Positions 1-7,693 of a stretch of 22,811 bases of DNA are shown here, piece after piece. Position numbers and translations under genes: made by a program. The DNA is from CAYZAK01 sp964476445 (GTDB lineage: Bacteria; CG03; SLGR01; JAGXOG01): the NCBI GenBank assembly GCA_964476445.1, contig CAYZAK010000031.1:1-22811 (forward strand), in the 5' to 3' direction. Position 1 is the stretch's first letter. Every line of letters begins with the position of its first letter. Below the pieces are notes generated by a model that worked only from the letters and a program-made list of their open reading frames with translations, ran no database searches and was not told the DNA's origin.

Positions 1-2773
1 TAAGCTTATTAATTTTTTCTTTATTTTTATTCAGTATTTTCCGGTAATGTTCTTTTAACTTTTCAATTTTTTCTTTCAAATCTTCGGCCTGTCGGTTAGA
101 AGAAGTCAGTTTTTGTTCAAGCTGATTTTCTCTTGATTCACTTGCCTCTTTTATCTGTACTATTTTTTCACCAAACTTATTTTTTTCCTCAACAAATTTT
201 TCTTTACTTTCTGCCAGTTTTTCTCTTAAAATTTCATTGGCGTATTTTAGCTCTTTAAGTTCTTCCCTGGCGGCATATAATTCCTCTTTGACCTTTTCAT
301 ACCGTTCATCGGATTTGCGTAAATTTTTAAGGATACTTTCTTTTTCTGACCGGTACTCCAGCTTAAGTGAATCCGTATTACTGTCTTTTTCATCAATACA
401 TTTTTCAAGTTCCTGGATTCGGGTATTGTATTTATCTGTTATCTGAACTCTCTCTTTATGAAGACCTTTTACCTTTTCTTTCAGTCTTTCAAGCTGACTG
501 GAATACTTTACCTCTTTTTCGTGGAGCTTTGTTTTAAGAACTTCCAGCCTGGATTTCCAATCTTTTTCCTGTTGGTTAAAATAGGACTCCCGCTTGGCGT
601 TCTCATTTTCCAACTGCTCAATTGTTCTTTTAGCTTCTTCAAATTCTACAACCAGTTTATTGATTTGCTGTCTCTGACTACCGGTTTTGGAAGCCCAGGT
701 TTTATTTTCTTCCTTACGCTTTACCCTTTCAGAATTTAATTGTTTTCCCAGTCTATCGGTCAACTCGTTTAACTCTTCAATTCGGTCATTCTTATCGCTA
801 AGTTTCTGCTCAAATTCTTCGGTTATGTTTTGTTTCTCTTGTTCCCAATTTCTTTGGGAATTTTTGTGACTATTTTGCCGTTTTTTCAGTTCACTGTTAA
901 TCTCAATTATCTTATTGTTTTTAGTATTGATTTTTTCCCGGAGACTTTTTTTCTCTAACTCTTTGGTCTTATTTAAATTTCTTAGCTCCTTGGAATAATT
1001 TTCTTTTTCCTGCCTTTTTTTTCGTTTTAAATTTTCAAGCCGGTTTTTTTCTTCAGACAATTTTTGTTTAAGATCTTTTATTTCTTCCCGAAGCTTCTGT
1101 TTTTCTTTGATATTTTTTTCTTCTATTTTTGCCAATTCTTTTTTTCTGGATTCCAGCTGGTTTTCTAAATCTGCTTTTACCTGGCTATTTTTTTTCTTTA
1201 GCTGTTCTTTTTTCTGTTCTTCTTTTTGAAGCTCGGCGTTTAATTCTTCTAATTTCTGGTTTTTATTAAAAAGCTTATTGTGAATATTCTCTTTAGCTAA
1301 TTCCTGTTTTTCTTTTAAATTCTCTATCTGTTCAGAAAATTTTTCTCTTTCTTGCTCTCTCTTGGCTTTCAACTTTTCGTATTCTGCCCTTAAATCCGAA
1401 AAACTTTGTTTTTCCTGATCAAGTTCATCAGCGTATTTTTTAATTTCGGTCTCATTGCTGGAATTTATTTTTTCTATCCGTTCATTTTTCCTAGATAATT
1501 TTTCTTTTAAATTCATTATCCTTTTTTCAAATTCTATATCTTTGGAAGTTTGTTCTTCTTTTAAATGTTCTATTTTTTCATCACGGTACTTTATTTTTTG
1601 ACGGAGCTCGTGGATAAATTGATTATTTTTACTGCCAAGGTTACTTAATTCAACGGTATGATCCCGTTTTATCTCCGCAATCTCATCTTTTAGCTGATAT
1701 ATCAGGCTGTTTTTGTTTTCTATCTTTTTTTCTAATTTTTCGGTCTCTTCTTTTTGTTCCTGCGTTATAGCTTTCAGACGGTTGCCAAAATCATCGGCGG
1801 TTATACTTTTTTCCTCCTCCGCAACAGCTAGTTGCTGTTTTAGGTTACGTACTTTATCCTCTTTAAAGGATATTTCCTCCCTTAACTTTTCTATGTTTGA
1901 ATCTTTTTCCGTTCTAAGGCTTTCCTTTTCTTCTTTAAACTCCCTCCTTAAGGTCCCTAACTCTTTTAAATGATCTCGGCGAGCGTGCTCATAGTCAGCT
2001 TCCTGTAAATCCAAATCCTGTTCTAAATTTATAATAGTACGCTGTTTTTTCGATAAACGGGCCCGGAGTTGTTCGGTTTCTCTGTTTTTTTGGTTTTTTA
2101 AATTTTTTAGCTTTTCTTTAAGGACTTCCGTCTCACTGCTGTACTCATCTTTTATTTCCTCCAGGTCCCGATGATACTTACTCTCCATCGAAGATATTTC
2201 TATCTTTAAATTATCGACGGTTTTCTGCTTTTCCCCCAGCCTTTTTGACCACCTTTTACGTTCTTGGTCAAAAGAAGTGTCTTTTTCTTTCTCCTGACGT
2301 AACTTTCTTTCGTATTCCGAACGCACTCTCTCTAAATTCTGCTTTTTTAACTGATACTGAGCCCTGAGCTTGGCCTGACGGAGATTCATCCGGGACTTAA
2401 GCGAATTTATCTCTCTCTGTTTGGAGGATAATTTTTCTTCCCATTTATCTCTTTCCGCAGTTATATCATTTTTTAAGTAATTAACTTCGGTCTGTAGGGT
2501 TTTTCGAGAACTGTCTATCTCTTCAATACTTTTTTCGGAATTCTCACTTACCGGAGTATCAGGTTGGTTTTTTGGAGCGGATTTGTCAACTTTTTTTTCA
2601 AGTTCTTTGATTTCCTTATTTATCTGGCTTAGGGTCTGCTTAACTTTGTCGATCCTTTCGGAATCTTCCCGGGGATCAAATTCATCTAAAGCTTCTAACA
2701 ATCTTTTACGTGCATCTTTCCGGGCTTCCAGGATAATATTGTAATCTTTTGTTTCTTTTTTTTCTTTATTCAT
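1..2773 (-). CDS. Giant coiled-coil protein, N-terminal 924 residues, C-terminus outside window
   Basis: The frame read from ATG at 2773 stays open to base 2, giving at least 924 residues with no stop; the gene continues past the left edge. The N-terminus has no signal peptide. A lead region (about 1-85) with an Asp/Glu/Pro/Ser-rich linker near 64-85 is followed by more than 800 residues dominated by Lys, Glu, Leu, Gln, Asn and Arg, with no membrane segment and almost no Pro or Gly: a long coiled coil. A motif of the form [KRE]-[LI]-x-x-[KR]-[NQED]-x-x-[IVL] recurs about ten times, first at residues 114, 178, 239 and 300. No Walker A is seen near the N-terminus, so it is not an SMC or Rad50 protein by this evidence. 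No clear Shine-Dalgarno precedes the ATG; the tRNA-Asp gene ends 39 bp upstream and probably shares its transcript. A structural or scaffold role is inference only. Confidence 0.85.
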   Translation of the reverse strand, partial: MNKEKKETKDYNIILEARKDARKRLLEALDEFDPREDSERIDKVKQTLSQINKEIKELEKKVDKSAPKNQPDTPVSENSEKSIEEIDSSRKTLQTEVNYLKNDITAERDKWEEKLSSKQREINSLKSRMNLRQAKLRAQYQLKKQNLERVRSEYERKLRQEKEKDTSFDQERKRWSKRLGEKQKTVDNLKIEISSMESKYHRDLEEIKDEYSSETEVLKEKLKNLKNQKNRETEQLRARLSKKQRTIINLEQDLDLQEADYEHARRDHLKELGTLRREFKEEKESLRTEKDSNIEKLREEISFKEDKVRNLKQQLAVAEEEKSITADDFGNRLKAITQEQKEETEKLEKKIENKNSLIYQLKDEIAEIKRDHTVELSNLGSKNNQFIHELRQKIKYRDEKIEHLKEEQTSKDIEFEKRIMNLKEKLSRKNERIEKINSSNETEIKKYADELDQEKQSFSDLRAEYEKLKAKREQEREKFSEQIENLKEKQELAKENIHNKLFNKNQKLEELNAELQKEEQKKEQLKKKNSQVKADLENQLESRKKELAKIEEKNIKEKQKLREEIKDLKQKLSEEKNRLENLKRKKRQEKENYSKELRNLNKTKELEKKSLREKINTKNNKIIEINSELKKRQNSHKNSQRNWEQEKQNITEEFEQKLSDKNDRIEELNELTDRLGKQLNSERVKRKEENKTWASKTGSQRQQINKLVVEFEEAKRTIEQLENENAKRESYFNQQEKDWKSRLEVLKTKLHEKEVKYSSQLERLKEKVKGLHKERVQITDKYNTRIQELEKCIDEKDSNTDSLKLEYRSEKESILKNLRKSDERYEKVKEELYAAREELKELKYANEILREKLAESKEKFVEEKNKFGEKIVQIKEASESRENQLEQKLTSSNRQAEDLKEKIEKLKEHYRKILNKNKEKINKL

Positions 2774-2812
2774 TAATGGTCAGTGTACTATACTTTTTTT
2801 GATAGTAATATA

Positions 2813-2890
2813 TGGCGGGGTGGACGAGACTTGAACTCGCGACCTCCGGCTTGACAGGCCGGCGTTCTTACCAATCTGAACTACCACCCC
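2813..2890 (-). tRNA. tRNA-Asp (GUC)
   Basis: Read on the minus strand, the 7-bp acceptor stem GGGGTGG/CCACCCC closes a cloverleaf with discriminator G and an encoded CCA end at 2813-2815. The anticodon arm is GCCGG-CTGTCAA-CCGG-like, with anticodon GTC, which decodes Asp codons. The T arm contains GTTCAAGTC-type loop sequence. It lies between the end of the btu operon and the giant coiled-coil gene, with its own promoter about 40 bp upstream. Confidence 0.95.
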
Positions 2891-2929
2891 ACCTTTAATA
2901 ATTTTATAGACTTATTTAATTTAAAAATT

Positions 2930-2958
2930 ATTATACTAATATTTTGGGTAAAAGTAAA
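2930..2958 (-). promoter_or_regulatory. Sigma70-type promoter for tRNA-Asp
   Basis: On the minus strand TTTACT (2953-2958) and a perfect TATAAT (2930-2935) are separated by exactly 17 bp, and the tRNA starts 40 bp after the -10 box. The -35 matches the TTGACA consensus at four of six positions. It probably also drives the coiled-coil gene behind the tRNA. The call rests on consensus matching and position. Confidence 0.65.
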
Positions 2959-2992
2959 ATAAATTTTCTCAGGGAAATTTACCTGAAAATTT
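2950..2992 (-). terminator. Probable intrinsic terminator after btuB
   Basis: On the minus strand AAATTTTCAGG (2982-2992) pairs with CCTGAGAAAATTT (2961-2973) with a 2-nt bulge and an 8-nt loop, followed by a T-rich tract ATTTTACTTTT. It sits 41 bp past the btuB stop codon. Its T-rich tail overlaps the -35 box of the tRNA-Asp promoter. The stem is AT-rich at its base, so termination may be partial. Confidence 0.55.
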
Positions 2993-3032
2993 CGTTCTGT
3001 AGGTAAAAATTTATCGGTGATTTTTTTTGTTT

Positions 3033-5033
3033 TTAGTATTTAATACCCACTTCTACGGAATAATTTCTCTCCGGAGACGGATAGTAACCTTTTTCGCCCG
3101 AAAAATTCAGTGCTCCGGATTCAAAATATTTTTTATTAAAAATATTATCTATCTTAACTGTTATGCTCATAAGTTCCAATAGATATACGGCGGAAAAATC
3201 CGTACGGGTATAACCGGATAACTTGGTTTTTTCGTTATTAAAATCATTGATAAAAAACCGGTCGGTCAAACCGGTTAACCGGGCCGTTAGCAAAAGCTTA
3301 TCAACCGGATTGCCGGTAGCACAAATATTGTACTTATTTTTAGGTACACCCGGTATTTCTTTGCCGGAATACTCACCGGATTTAATCCGGGTGTTTATAC
3401 GACTTATTCCTCCATCTATGGAAAACCGGGAATCCGGTTTATAATTAATATTTAATTCATAGACCCGGCGTTGAGTTTTTTCAATATTTTCATTACTCCC
3501 CGTATCGGGATTATAAAATATTTCATCGGTAATACCGGACTGCCGGTAATGGAAACCCGAAGTTAAATCCGTAACCGGGTGAACTTCTAATCCGGCGGTT
3601 ATTTCATCACTCTGCTGTACTTCTAGTTCCTCGTTTATTCCCGCATCCACGCGCTGCAATAATTCGTCGGTTTTGGGAAACCGAAATGTTTTTTCGTAAT
3701 TTAAATATATTTTGGCCATCTCCTGGTAAATATATGTCATTCCGCCGGAATAGGCTAAAGCTTCTCTGCCGTAGGTGGTTTGAGTAGATGCCGCCGGCAT
3801 ATCCAAGCCCGGGTTTGATGCAGTATAACTGTCAAAATCATACTCTGCCATATGATATCTTACACCGCCGGTGAAGATCAATTTTTCTCCTGTTGAGATT
3901 TCAGTATGTAGGTAAGGCGCTAAAGATCTGACTTCAACAGTACTGCTGGACGTAATATTTCCGGTACCGGCCTCACTCCATTCAGAATCCATATCATCCC
4001 GGTAGTAACTGAATCCGGCAGTAAGCCGTACATCGGAAAAATTCAAAAAATTACTACTTACCATATTCCCATTTAAAAATTGTCTGTTATTATCGTATCT
4101 GGAATCACTTCCCATTGAGCTCCATGACGATGTCGAATATCTTTTTTGAAACCCGGCATCCAATTCTATATTTGAATTTTCGAAAGGTCTAAAATTTAAT
4201 TTACCCCGTAAATAGCTGTTTTCTACCTCCGCTCTATCATCGGGCGTGGTGGTCCCGTATCTTTTTTTATCTCCGTCTAAATCGGATTCTAAAAGACTTC
4301 CCGGTAAACCGTAATTGCTTTTCTGATAGCCGGTATTAAAATTCACCTTCACCGGCATAGCCGGCATTTGATAGCCCAAATCTCCGGATAAACTTCGGAG
4401 ACCAATATCACTGTTCTGGCGGTATCCTGGTTTTTCGGCTCCTACGCCGGTAATAGAATACTTTACTCTTTTCCTGCTGCCGGAAAGCTTTGCCATACCC
4501 CCTAATCCCTCATAGGAGGTAGTCCAAAAACTTACTGACTTTTTAGTCTCGGGAATACGGCTCTTAGTTATTAGATTTATAACTCCACCGGAGGCATTAT
4601 CTCCGTATATTACACTGGCTGGACCTTTTATAATCTCTATTCTCTCAAGCTGATCCACCGTTACCTGCTGCCAGTTGGTCCCGCTTAAATCATTGCTGTC
4701 CATTCTCATCCCATCAACCATTACTAAAACATTCTGAGCTGCAGTATCTCCTAAACCGTTTATATCTACGGTTATCGCTGTACTGTTTCCGGTCATATCT
4801 CTAACCCTCAACCCGGATACTTCACGTAAAACTTCCGCCAGAGTTTTATTCCCAGAATTTCTTAACTGTTTTGAATCTATTACTTTTATATTTGCAGGAT
4901 GATAAGCAGAATTTATTTCACTTCCTACCGGGGTCACCACCATAGTCCCCAGATCTCCCATATACTCTGCTCCGGTAACCGGTCGAGCGGATAACACCCC
5001 AATAACTAAAGCTAAAAATAAAAATTTTTCCAC
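3033..5033 (-). CDS. btuB: TonB-dependent outer-membrane receptor, probable vitamin B12 receptor BtuB
   Basis: This 666-residue protein would carry cobalamin across the outer membrane using TonB energy. It starts with a signal peptide (about 1-21). A TonB-box-like stretch GTMVVTP lies at 29-35, and a plug domain spans about 45-155 with the typical IKGPASVIYG motif. A long beta-barrel follows and ends in the aromatic C-terminus VEVGIKY expected for barrel assembly. The start is GTG at 5033, chosen because AAGGAG lies 6 nt upstream (5040-5045) and the signal peptide begins there; no ATG is in frame at this place. The length fits TonB receptors of the BtuB/FepA kind. The substrate is inferred from its place behind btuFCD and from a cobalamin-riboswitch-like leader; the barrel alone would not prove B12 over an iron chelate. 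Confidence 0.88.
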   Translation of the reverse strand: MEKFLFLALVIGVLSARPVTGAEYMGDLGTMVVTPVGSEINSAYHPANIKVIDSKQLRNSGNKTLAEVLREVSGLRVRDMTGNSTAITVDINGLGDTAAQNVLVMVDGMRMDSNDLSGTNWQQVTVDQLERIEIIKGPASVIYGDNASGGVINLITKSRIPETKKSVSFWTTSYEGLGGMAKLSGSRKRVKYSITGVGAEKPGYRQNSDIGLRSLSGDLGYQMPAMPVKVNFNTGYQKSNYGLPGSLLESDLDGDKKRYGTTTPDDRAEVENSYLRGKLNFRPFENSNIELDAGFQKRYSTSSWSSMGSDSRYDNNRQFLNGNMVSSNFLNFSDVRLTAGFSYYRDDMDSEWSEAGTGNITSSSTVEVRSLAPYLHTEISTGEKLIFTGGVRYHMAEYDFDSYTASNPGLDMPAASTQTTYGREALAYSGGMTYIYQEMAKIYLNYEKTFRFPKTDELLQRVDAGINEELEVQQSDEITAGLEVHPVTDLTSGFHYRQSGITDEIFYNPDTGSNENIEKTQRRVYELNINYKPDSRFSIDGGISRINTRIKSGEYSGKEIPGVPKNKYNICATGNPVDKLLLTARLTGLTDRFFINDFNNEKTKLSGYTRTDFSAVYLLELMSITVKIDNIFNKKYFESGALNFSGEKGYYPSPERNYSVEVGIKY

Positions 5034-5045
5034 AACTTTCTCCTT
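5034..5045 (-). promoter_or_regulatory. Shine-Dalgarno site setting the btuB GTG start
   Basis: AAGGAG at 5040-5045 with a 6-nt spacer precedes GTG at 5031-5033. This is one of the few clear Shine-Dalgarno sites in the window; most downstream genes in the runs lack one and probably rely on translational coupling. The segment AAGGAGAA (5038-5045) is complementary to UUCUCUU at the 3' edge of the upstream riboswitch-like leader (5073-5079). Confidence 0.75.
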
Positions 5046-5072
5046 TCTTTTTCCTCGAAAATACTTCCTTAC

Positions 5073-5155
5073 AAGAGAATAGGCCGGGCTCGCTTTTAAA
5101 AAGCATTACCGTTGCGGGTCAGCAGGAAGAATCTCACTTCCATTTCCTTTCACTT
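5073..5155 (-). promoter_or_regulatory. Second cobalamin-riboswitch-like leader, upstream of btuB
   Basis: The btuD-btuB gap carries hallmark cobalamin aptamer elements on the minus strand. There is an AAGGAAA box, a P5 hairpin GGAAG-TGAGATT-CTTCC with a family-like L5 loop, then GCTGACCCGCAACGGTAA, close to the E. coli btuB core as I recall it. A short hairpin GCTTTTTAAAAGC and an AGCCCGG segment follow, in place of the usual AGCCCGAAGACCTGCC. The extended P7-P10 arm is missing and no clear P1 stem is seen, so it is compact and divergent or degenerate. UUCUCUU at 5073-5079 can pair with the btuB Shine-Dalgarno AAGGAGAA (five Watson-Crick pairs, one G-U, one A-U), which suggests translational control. 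No poly-U terminator is seen here. Confidence 0.65.
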
Positions 5156-5917
5156 TCAGGGAACAACAAATCTGTCTCCATTTAACTTTTTTACTTCTAT
5201 TTTTCCCCCGTAAATTTCACTTAAAAATCTACTTTTTACTATTTCATCTTTTACTCCCTTAAATTTTATCTCCCCCTGTTTTAAAACTACAATTTCATCA
5301 CAGTATATTGAAGCTAAATTTATGTCATGAAGAATCGTTATCACCGTCTTTCCCTCATTCCTGAGCTGGGCAAGCAAATTAAATATCTCCTTTACATGAT
5401 GTATATCCAGATGAGCGGCCGGTTCATCTAAAAGTAGAACTTCCGTTTCCTGACACAGAGACCGAGCGATCAATACCTTTTTCTTTTCCCCGGATGACAA
5501 AGTATTGAATAACCGTGTTGACACATTTTCTACACCACACAAATCAAGGGCACGGCGGGCTTTTTCCTTATCTGTTTTTTTATATCTATCCAGCCGGCCG
5601 GTATAAGGATATCTGCCGAAAAGAGTTATATCCAGTACCGTATAATTAAAATTCACCAGACTTTCAGAGGGGACATAGGCAATCAGACGACTCTTTTGTT
5701 TGGCTTCTAGATTTTCTATATTGTGCCCGTCAAGTTCCACCCTGCCCTTTACTATTTTAAAAATTCCGGATATTATTTTTAAAAGAGTTGTTTTACCGCT
5801 ACCGTTAGGACCTATAATTCCGGTAAAACTTTCTCTGTCCACCCCCAGAGTTATATCTTCCATTTTAAAACCCCCTTCATACCCGGCCGAAACGTCTTTT
5901 AAATTAACTATGCTCAT
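5156..5917 (-). CDS. btuD: Cobalamin ABC transporter ATP-binding protein BtuD
   Basis: This 253-residue ATPase would power the BtuCD importer at the inner membrane. Walker A GPNGSGKTT is at 36-44, the signature LSSGEKKK at about 140-147, Walker B VLLLDEP at about 160-166 and the switch His in ILHD at about 197: a complete FecE/BtuD-type ATPase. The start at 5917 (MSIVNLKD) is chosen because an open frame reaching further upstream lies wholly inside btuC and has no domain sense. The ATG overlaps the btuC TGA as ATGA, 4 nt, which indicates translational coupling. FecE-like ATPases of heme and siderophore systems look similar; B12 is inferred from the riboswitches. Confidence 0.9.
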   Translation of the reverse strand: MSIVNLKDVSAGYEGGFKMEDITLGVDRESFTGIIGPNGSGKTTLLKIISGIFKIVKGRVELDGHNIENLEAKQKSRLIAYVPSESLVNFNYTVLDITLFGRYPYTGRLDRYKKTDKEKARRALDLCGVENVSTRLFNTLSSGEKKKVLIARSLCQETEVLLLDEPAAHLDIHHVKEIFNLLAQLRNEGKTVITILHDINLASIYCDEIVVLKQGEIKFKGVKDEIVKSRFLSEIYGGKIEVKKLNGDRFVVP

Positions 5918-6858
5918 CGTTTGGCAACCAGTAGATACAGAAAAAAAGGGCCGCCGGTAAAAGCTGTAATTACTCCCACTGGCAACTCCAGGGGAGCAAA
6001 AACTGATCTGGCCACACCATCGCAAAGAACCAGAAAACCGGCGCCGGCAACCGCTGAATTTAGGATAAGTTTTCTATGTTTGGCCCCGGTCAGAAGTCTA
6101 ACGGTATGGGGAACTATAAGTCCTACAAACCCTATTATCCCGCCGGCGTAAACCGAAACGGCTATAATTAAATTAGCCACTATAAATAAATTGCGGCGGT
6201 TTTTTCTTACATTCACCCCCAGCATCGAGGATTCCGGATCTTCAAGAGATAAAATATCGAGTCGGGTGCCGTAAAAAAGAGCCGCGGCCGTACCTAAAAG
6301 AACAATCCCGGAAGTAAATATCAACCTGCCGGCACTCTCAAAACTCAGGTTTCCGGTAAGAAAAAACAGGATATCGTAAGCGGTCCTCTGATCCAGGACC
6401 ATAAACATAAGAGTTACCGCGGATAAAAAAGAGCTTACCACCACTCCGGCAAGTATTATGGTATTTGGTTCTGTCCGACCCGATTTTTTAGCTATTCCGT
6501 AAACCGCGAAAGTAGTAACCAAACCCCCTCCCAGAGCTGCCAGCGGTCTAAGATAGAACAGTCCCCAATAAGATATTATAACCACCCCTAGGGCCGCTCC
6601 AGAAGAAGTTCCCACGATATACGGTTCAGCCAGGGGATTCTTAAGCAGGGCCTGTAAAATTACCCCGGCCACAGAAAGGCCGCCACCTACCACTAACCCC
6701 ATAATAATTCGGGGAACTCTTAAATGTAAAATAATATTTCTTCCCGCCGGGCTGAACAAAGATATTCCAGAACTGCCCAGGTTTAAGGCTATAAGAACAG
6801 CGCCGGCGGTAAAACAGCAAAACATCAACAAATTTTTTTTAAAGTTATTTCTCATCAT
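5914..6858 (-). CDS. btuC: Cobalamin ABC transporter permease BtuC (FecCD family)
   Basis: A 314-residue polytopic membrane protein that forms the translocation channel with BtuD. It has about ten hydrophobic segments and the FecCD family features: GGGLSVAGVILQALL early in the protein, then LLKNPLAEPYIVGTSSGAAL, and GFVGLIVPHTVRLLTG in the cytoplasmic coupling region. The start is one of two adjacent ATG codons, 6858 or 6855, inside the last codons of btuF. A longer frame from 6891 would overlap btuF by 47 nt and add a non-hydrophobic tail, so it was not chosen. No Shine-Dalgarno is visible; coupling to btuF translation is likely. Confidence 0.9.
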   Translation of the reverse strand: MMRNNFKKNLLMFCCFTAGAVLIALNLGSSGISLFSPAGRNIILHLRVPRIIMGLVVGGGLSVAGVILQALLKNPLAEPYIVGTSSGAALGVVIISYWGLFYLRPLAALGGGLVTTFAVYGIAKKSGRTEPNTIILAGVVVSSFLSAVTLMFMVLDQRTAYDILFFLTGNLSFESAGRLIFTSGIVLLGTAAALFYGTRLDILSLEDPESSMLGVNVRKNRRNLFIVANLIIAVSVYAGGIIGFVGLIVPHTVRLLTGAKHRKLILNSAVAGAGFLVLCDGVARSVFAPLELPVGVITAFTGGPFFLYLLVAKR

Positions 6859-7693
6859 GAATAATATCAAATATTCTTTTTGCTCCCTCACCTATACGAG
6901 GGCCTGCTCTTAATAATATATCTTTTTCTTCCTGGCTAACAGTCTTTATTTCTGGGCTTTGCGAACTGCTAAAAAATCGGGAGAATTGCTCTTTTCGAAC
7001 TTTAGAATTTTTAGAGAGCAACACTATAATTTCAGGGTTCCGGGAAACTATAAATTCATAACCGGTGGTAAAATAATCTTTTTTTACCTGACCAGCTACA
7101 TTTATCCCCCCCCCTATTTCAATAAGTTCGGTTATAAAACTTTCAGACCCGACGGTCATCATCGGATTAGAAGCTATCTCCACGTACACTCTTTTTTTAT
7201 CTACCTGATCGGTTTTCTTTTTAACCGATTTTATCTGCCTTTCTATATCAGCAATAAGTTTTTTGCTCTTTTCTTTTTTTTGGGTGATTTTTCCTAACCG
7301 GAGAATATCCTTTTTTAACTGGTCTATTGAACCGGGATTCACTGTAATAACTTCAATCCCTTTATTGGTGATCTGGTTTAAAATACTGTCCTGGGGCAGC
7401 CCGGGTTCAAAAACGATATCCGGATTAAGCAAAAAAATTACTTCCAGGGATGGATTCATAAAATTTCCCACTGATTTTTTAGTTTTAGCTTCTTCAGGGT
7501 GGTTGCAGTAATCGGTAACTCCCACCAGATTGGATTCAGATTCCAGGGCATATACAATTTCAGTACTGGCCGGCGACAGGGAAAGATAAGTTGGCCCCGT
7601 TTTCTGTACCGGAGTCTCAATGGGATTACATCCGGCTAAGATAAGAAATATTAAAGTGACTAAAATACGTTTTATTAAAAATAATTTGTACAT
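6845..7693 (-). CDS. btuF: Cobalamin-binding lipoprotein BtuF
   Basis: A 282-residue substrate-binding protein of the helical-backbone metal-receptor family that delivers B12 to BtuCD. The N-terminus is a lipoprotein signal: basic KRIL, a hydrophobic core and the lipobox LAGC with Cys22. The binding-protein core begins with LSPASTEIVYAL (about 39-50), and VGNFMNPSLEVIFLLNPD and GSESFITELIEIGGG follow the BtuF/FecB pattern. The ATG at 7693 directly follows the U-tract of the riboswitch terminator, with no spacer for a normal ribosome site, but it is the only start giving a complete lipoprotein signal. A run of nine G encodes Gly194-196. Iron-chelate binding proteins are related; the cobalamin riboswitch supports B12. 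Confidence 0.92.
   Translation of the reverse strand: MYKLFLIKRILVTLIFLILAGCNPIETPVQKTGPTYLSLSPASTEIVYALESESNLVGVTDYCNHPEEAKTKKSVGNFMNPSLEVIFLLNPDIVFEPGLPQDSILNQITNKGIEVITVNPGSIDQLKKDILRLGKITQKKEKSKKLIADIERQIKSVKKKTDQVDKKRVYVEIASNPMMTVGSESFITELIEIGGGINVAGQVKKDYFTTGYEFIVSRNPEIIVLLSKNSKVRKEQFSRFFSSSQSPEIKTVSQEEKDILLRAGPRIGEGAKRIFDIIHDEK
7106..7114 (-). repeat. Nine-base G homopolymer inside btuF
   Basis: On the coding strand nine consecutive G encode Gly-Gly-Gly (194-196) in the IEIGGGINVAG segment. The frame is intact in this sequence. Tracts of this length can slip during replication, or can reflect sequencing error; the sequence alone does not show variation. Confidence 0.8.

Noticed and set aside
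237..1973. Four plus-strand open frames (60-93 residues) rich in Phe, Ser and Leu
   Set aside because: They are antisense to the long coiled-coil gene. Phe/Ser/Leu richness is what the complement of Lys/Glu/Gln codons gives; no Shine-Dalgarno or domain sense.
1..2773. SMC, Rad50 or SbcC ATPase
   Set aside because: The N-terminal 100 residues contain no Walker A (GxxxxGKS/T), which these proteins have near the start. The C-terminus is not visible, but the N-terminal evidence argues against it.
2774..2812. Short AT-rich inverted repeat TACTAT/ATAGTA between tRNA-Asp and the coiled-coil gene as a terminator
   Set aside because: Only six A/T-rich pairs with an A-rich loop and no T tract after it; too weak to call, although it might matter for tRNA 3' processing.
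4918..5106. 62-residue minus-strand frame overlapping the btuB start
   Set aside because: It runs in another frame through the leader and the first part of btuB, has no recognisable domain, and conflicts with the clear Shine-Dalgarno/GTG start of btuB.
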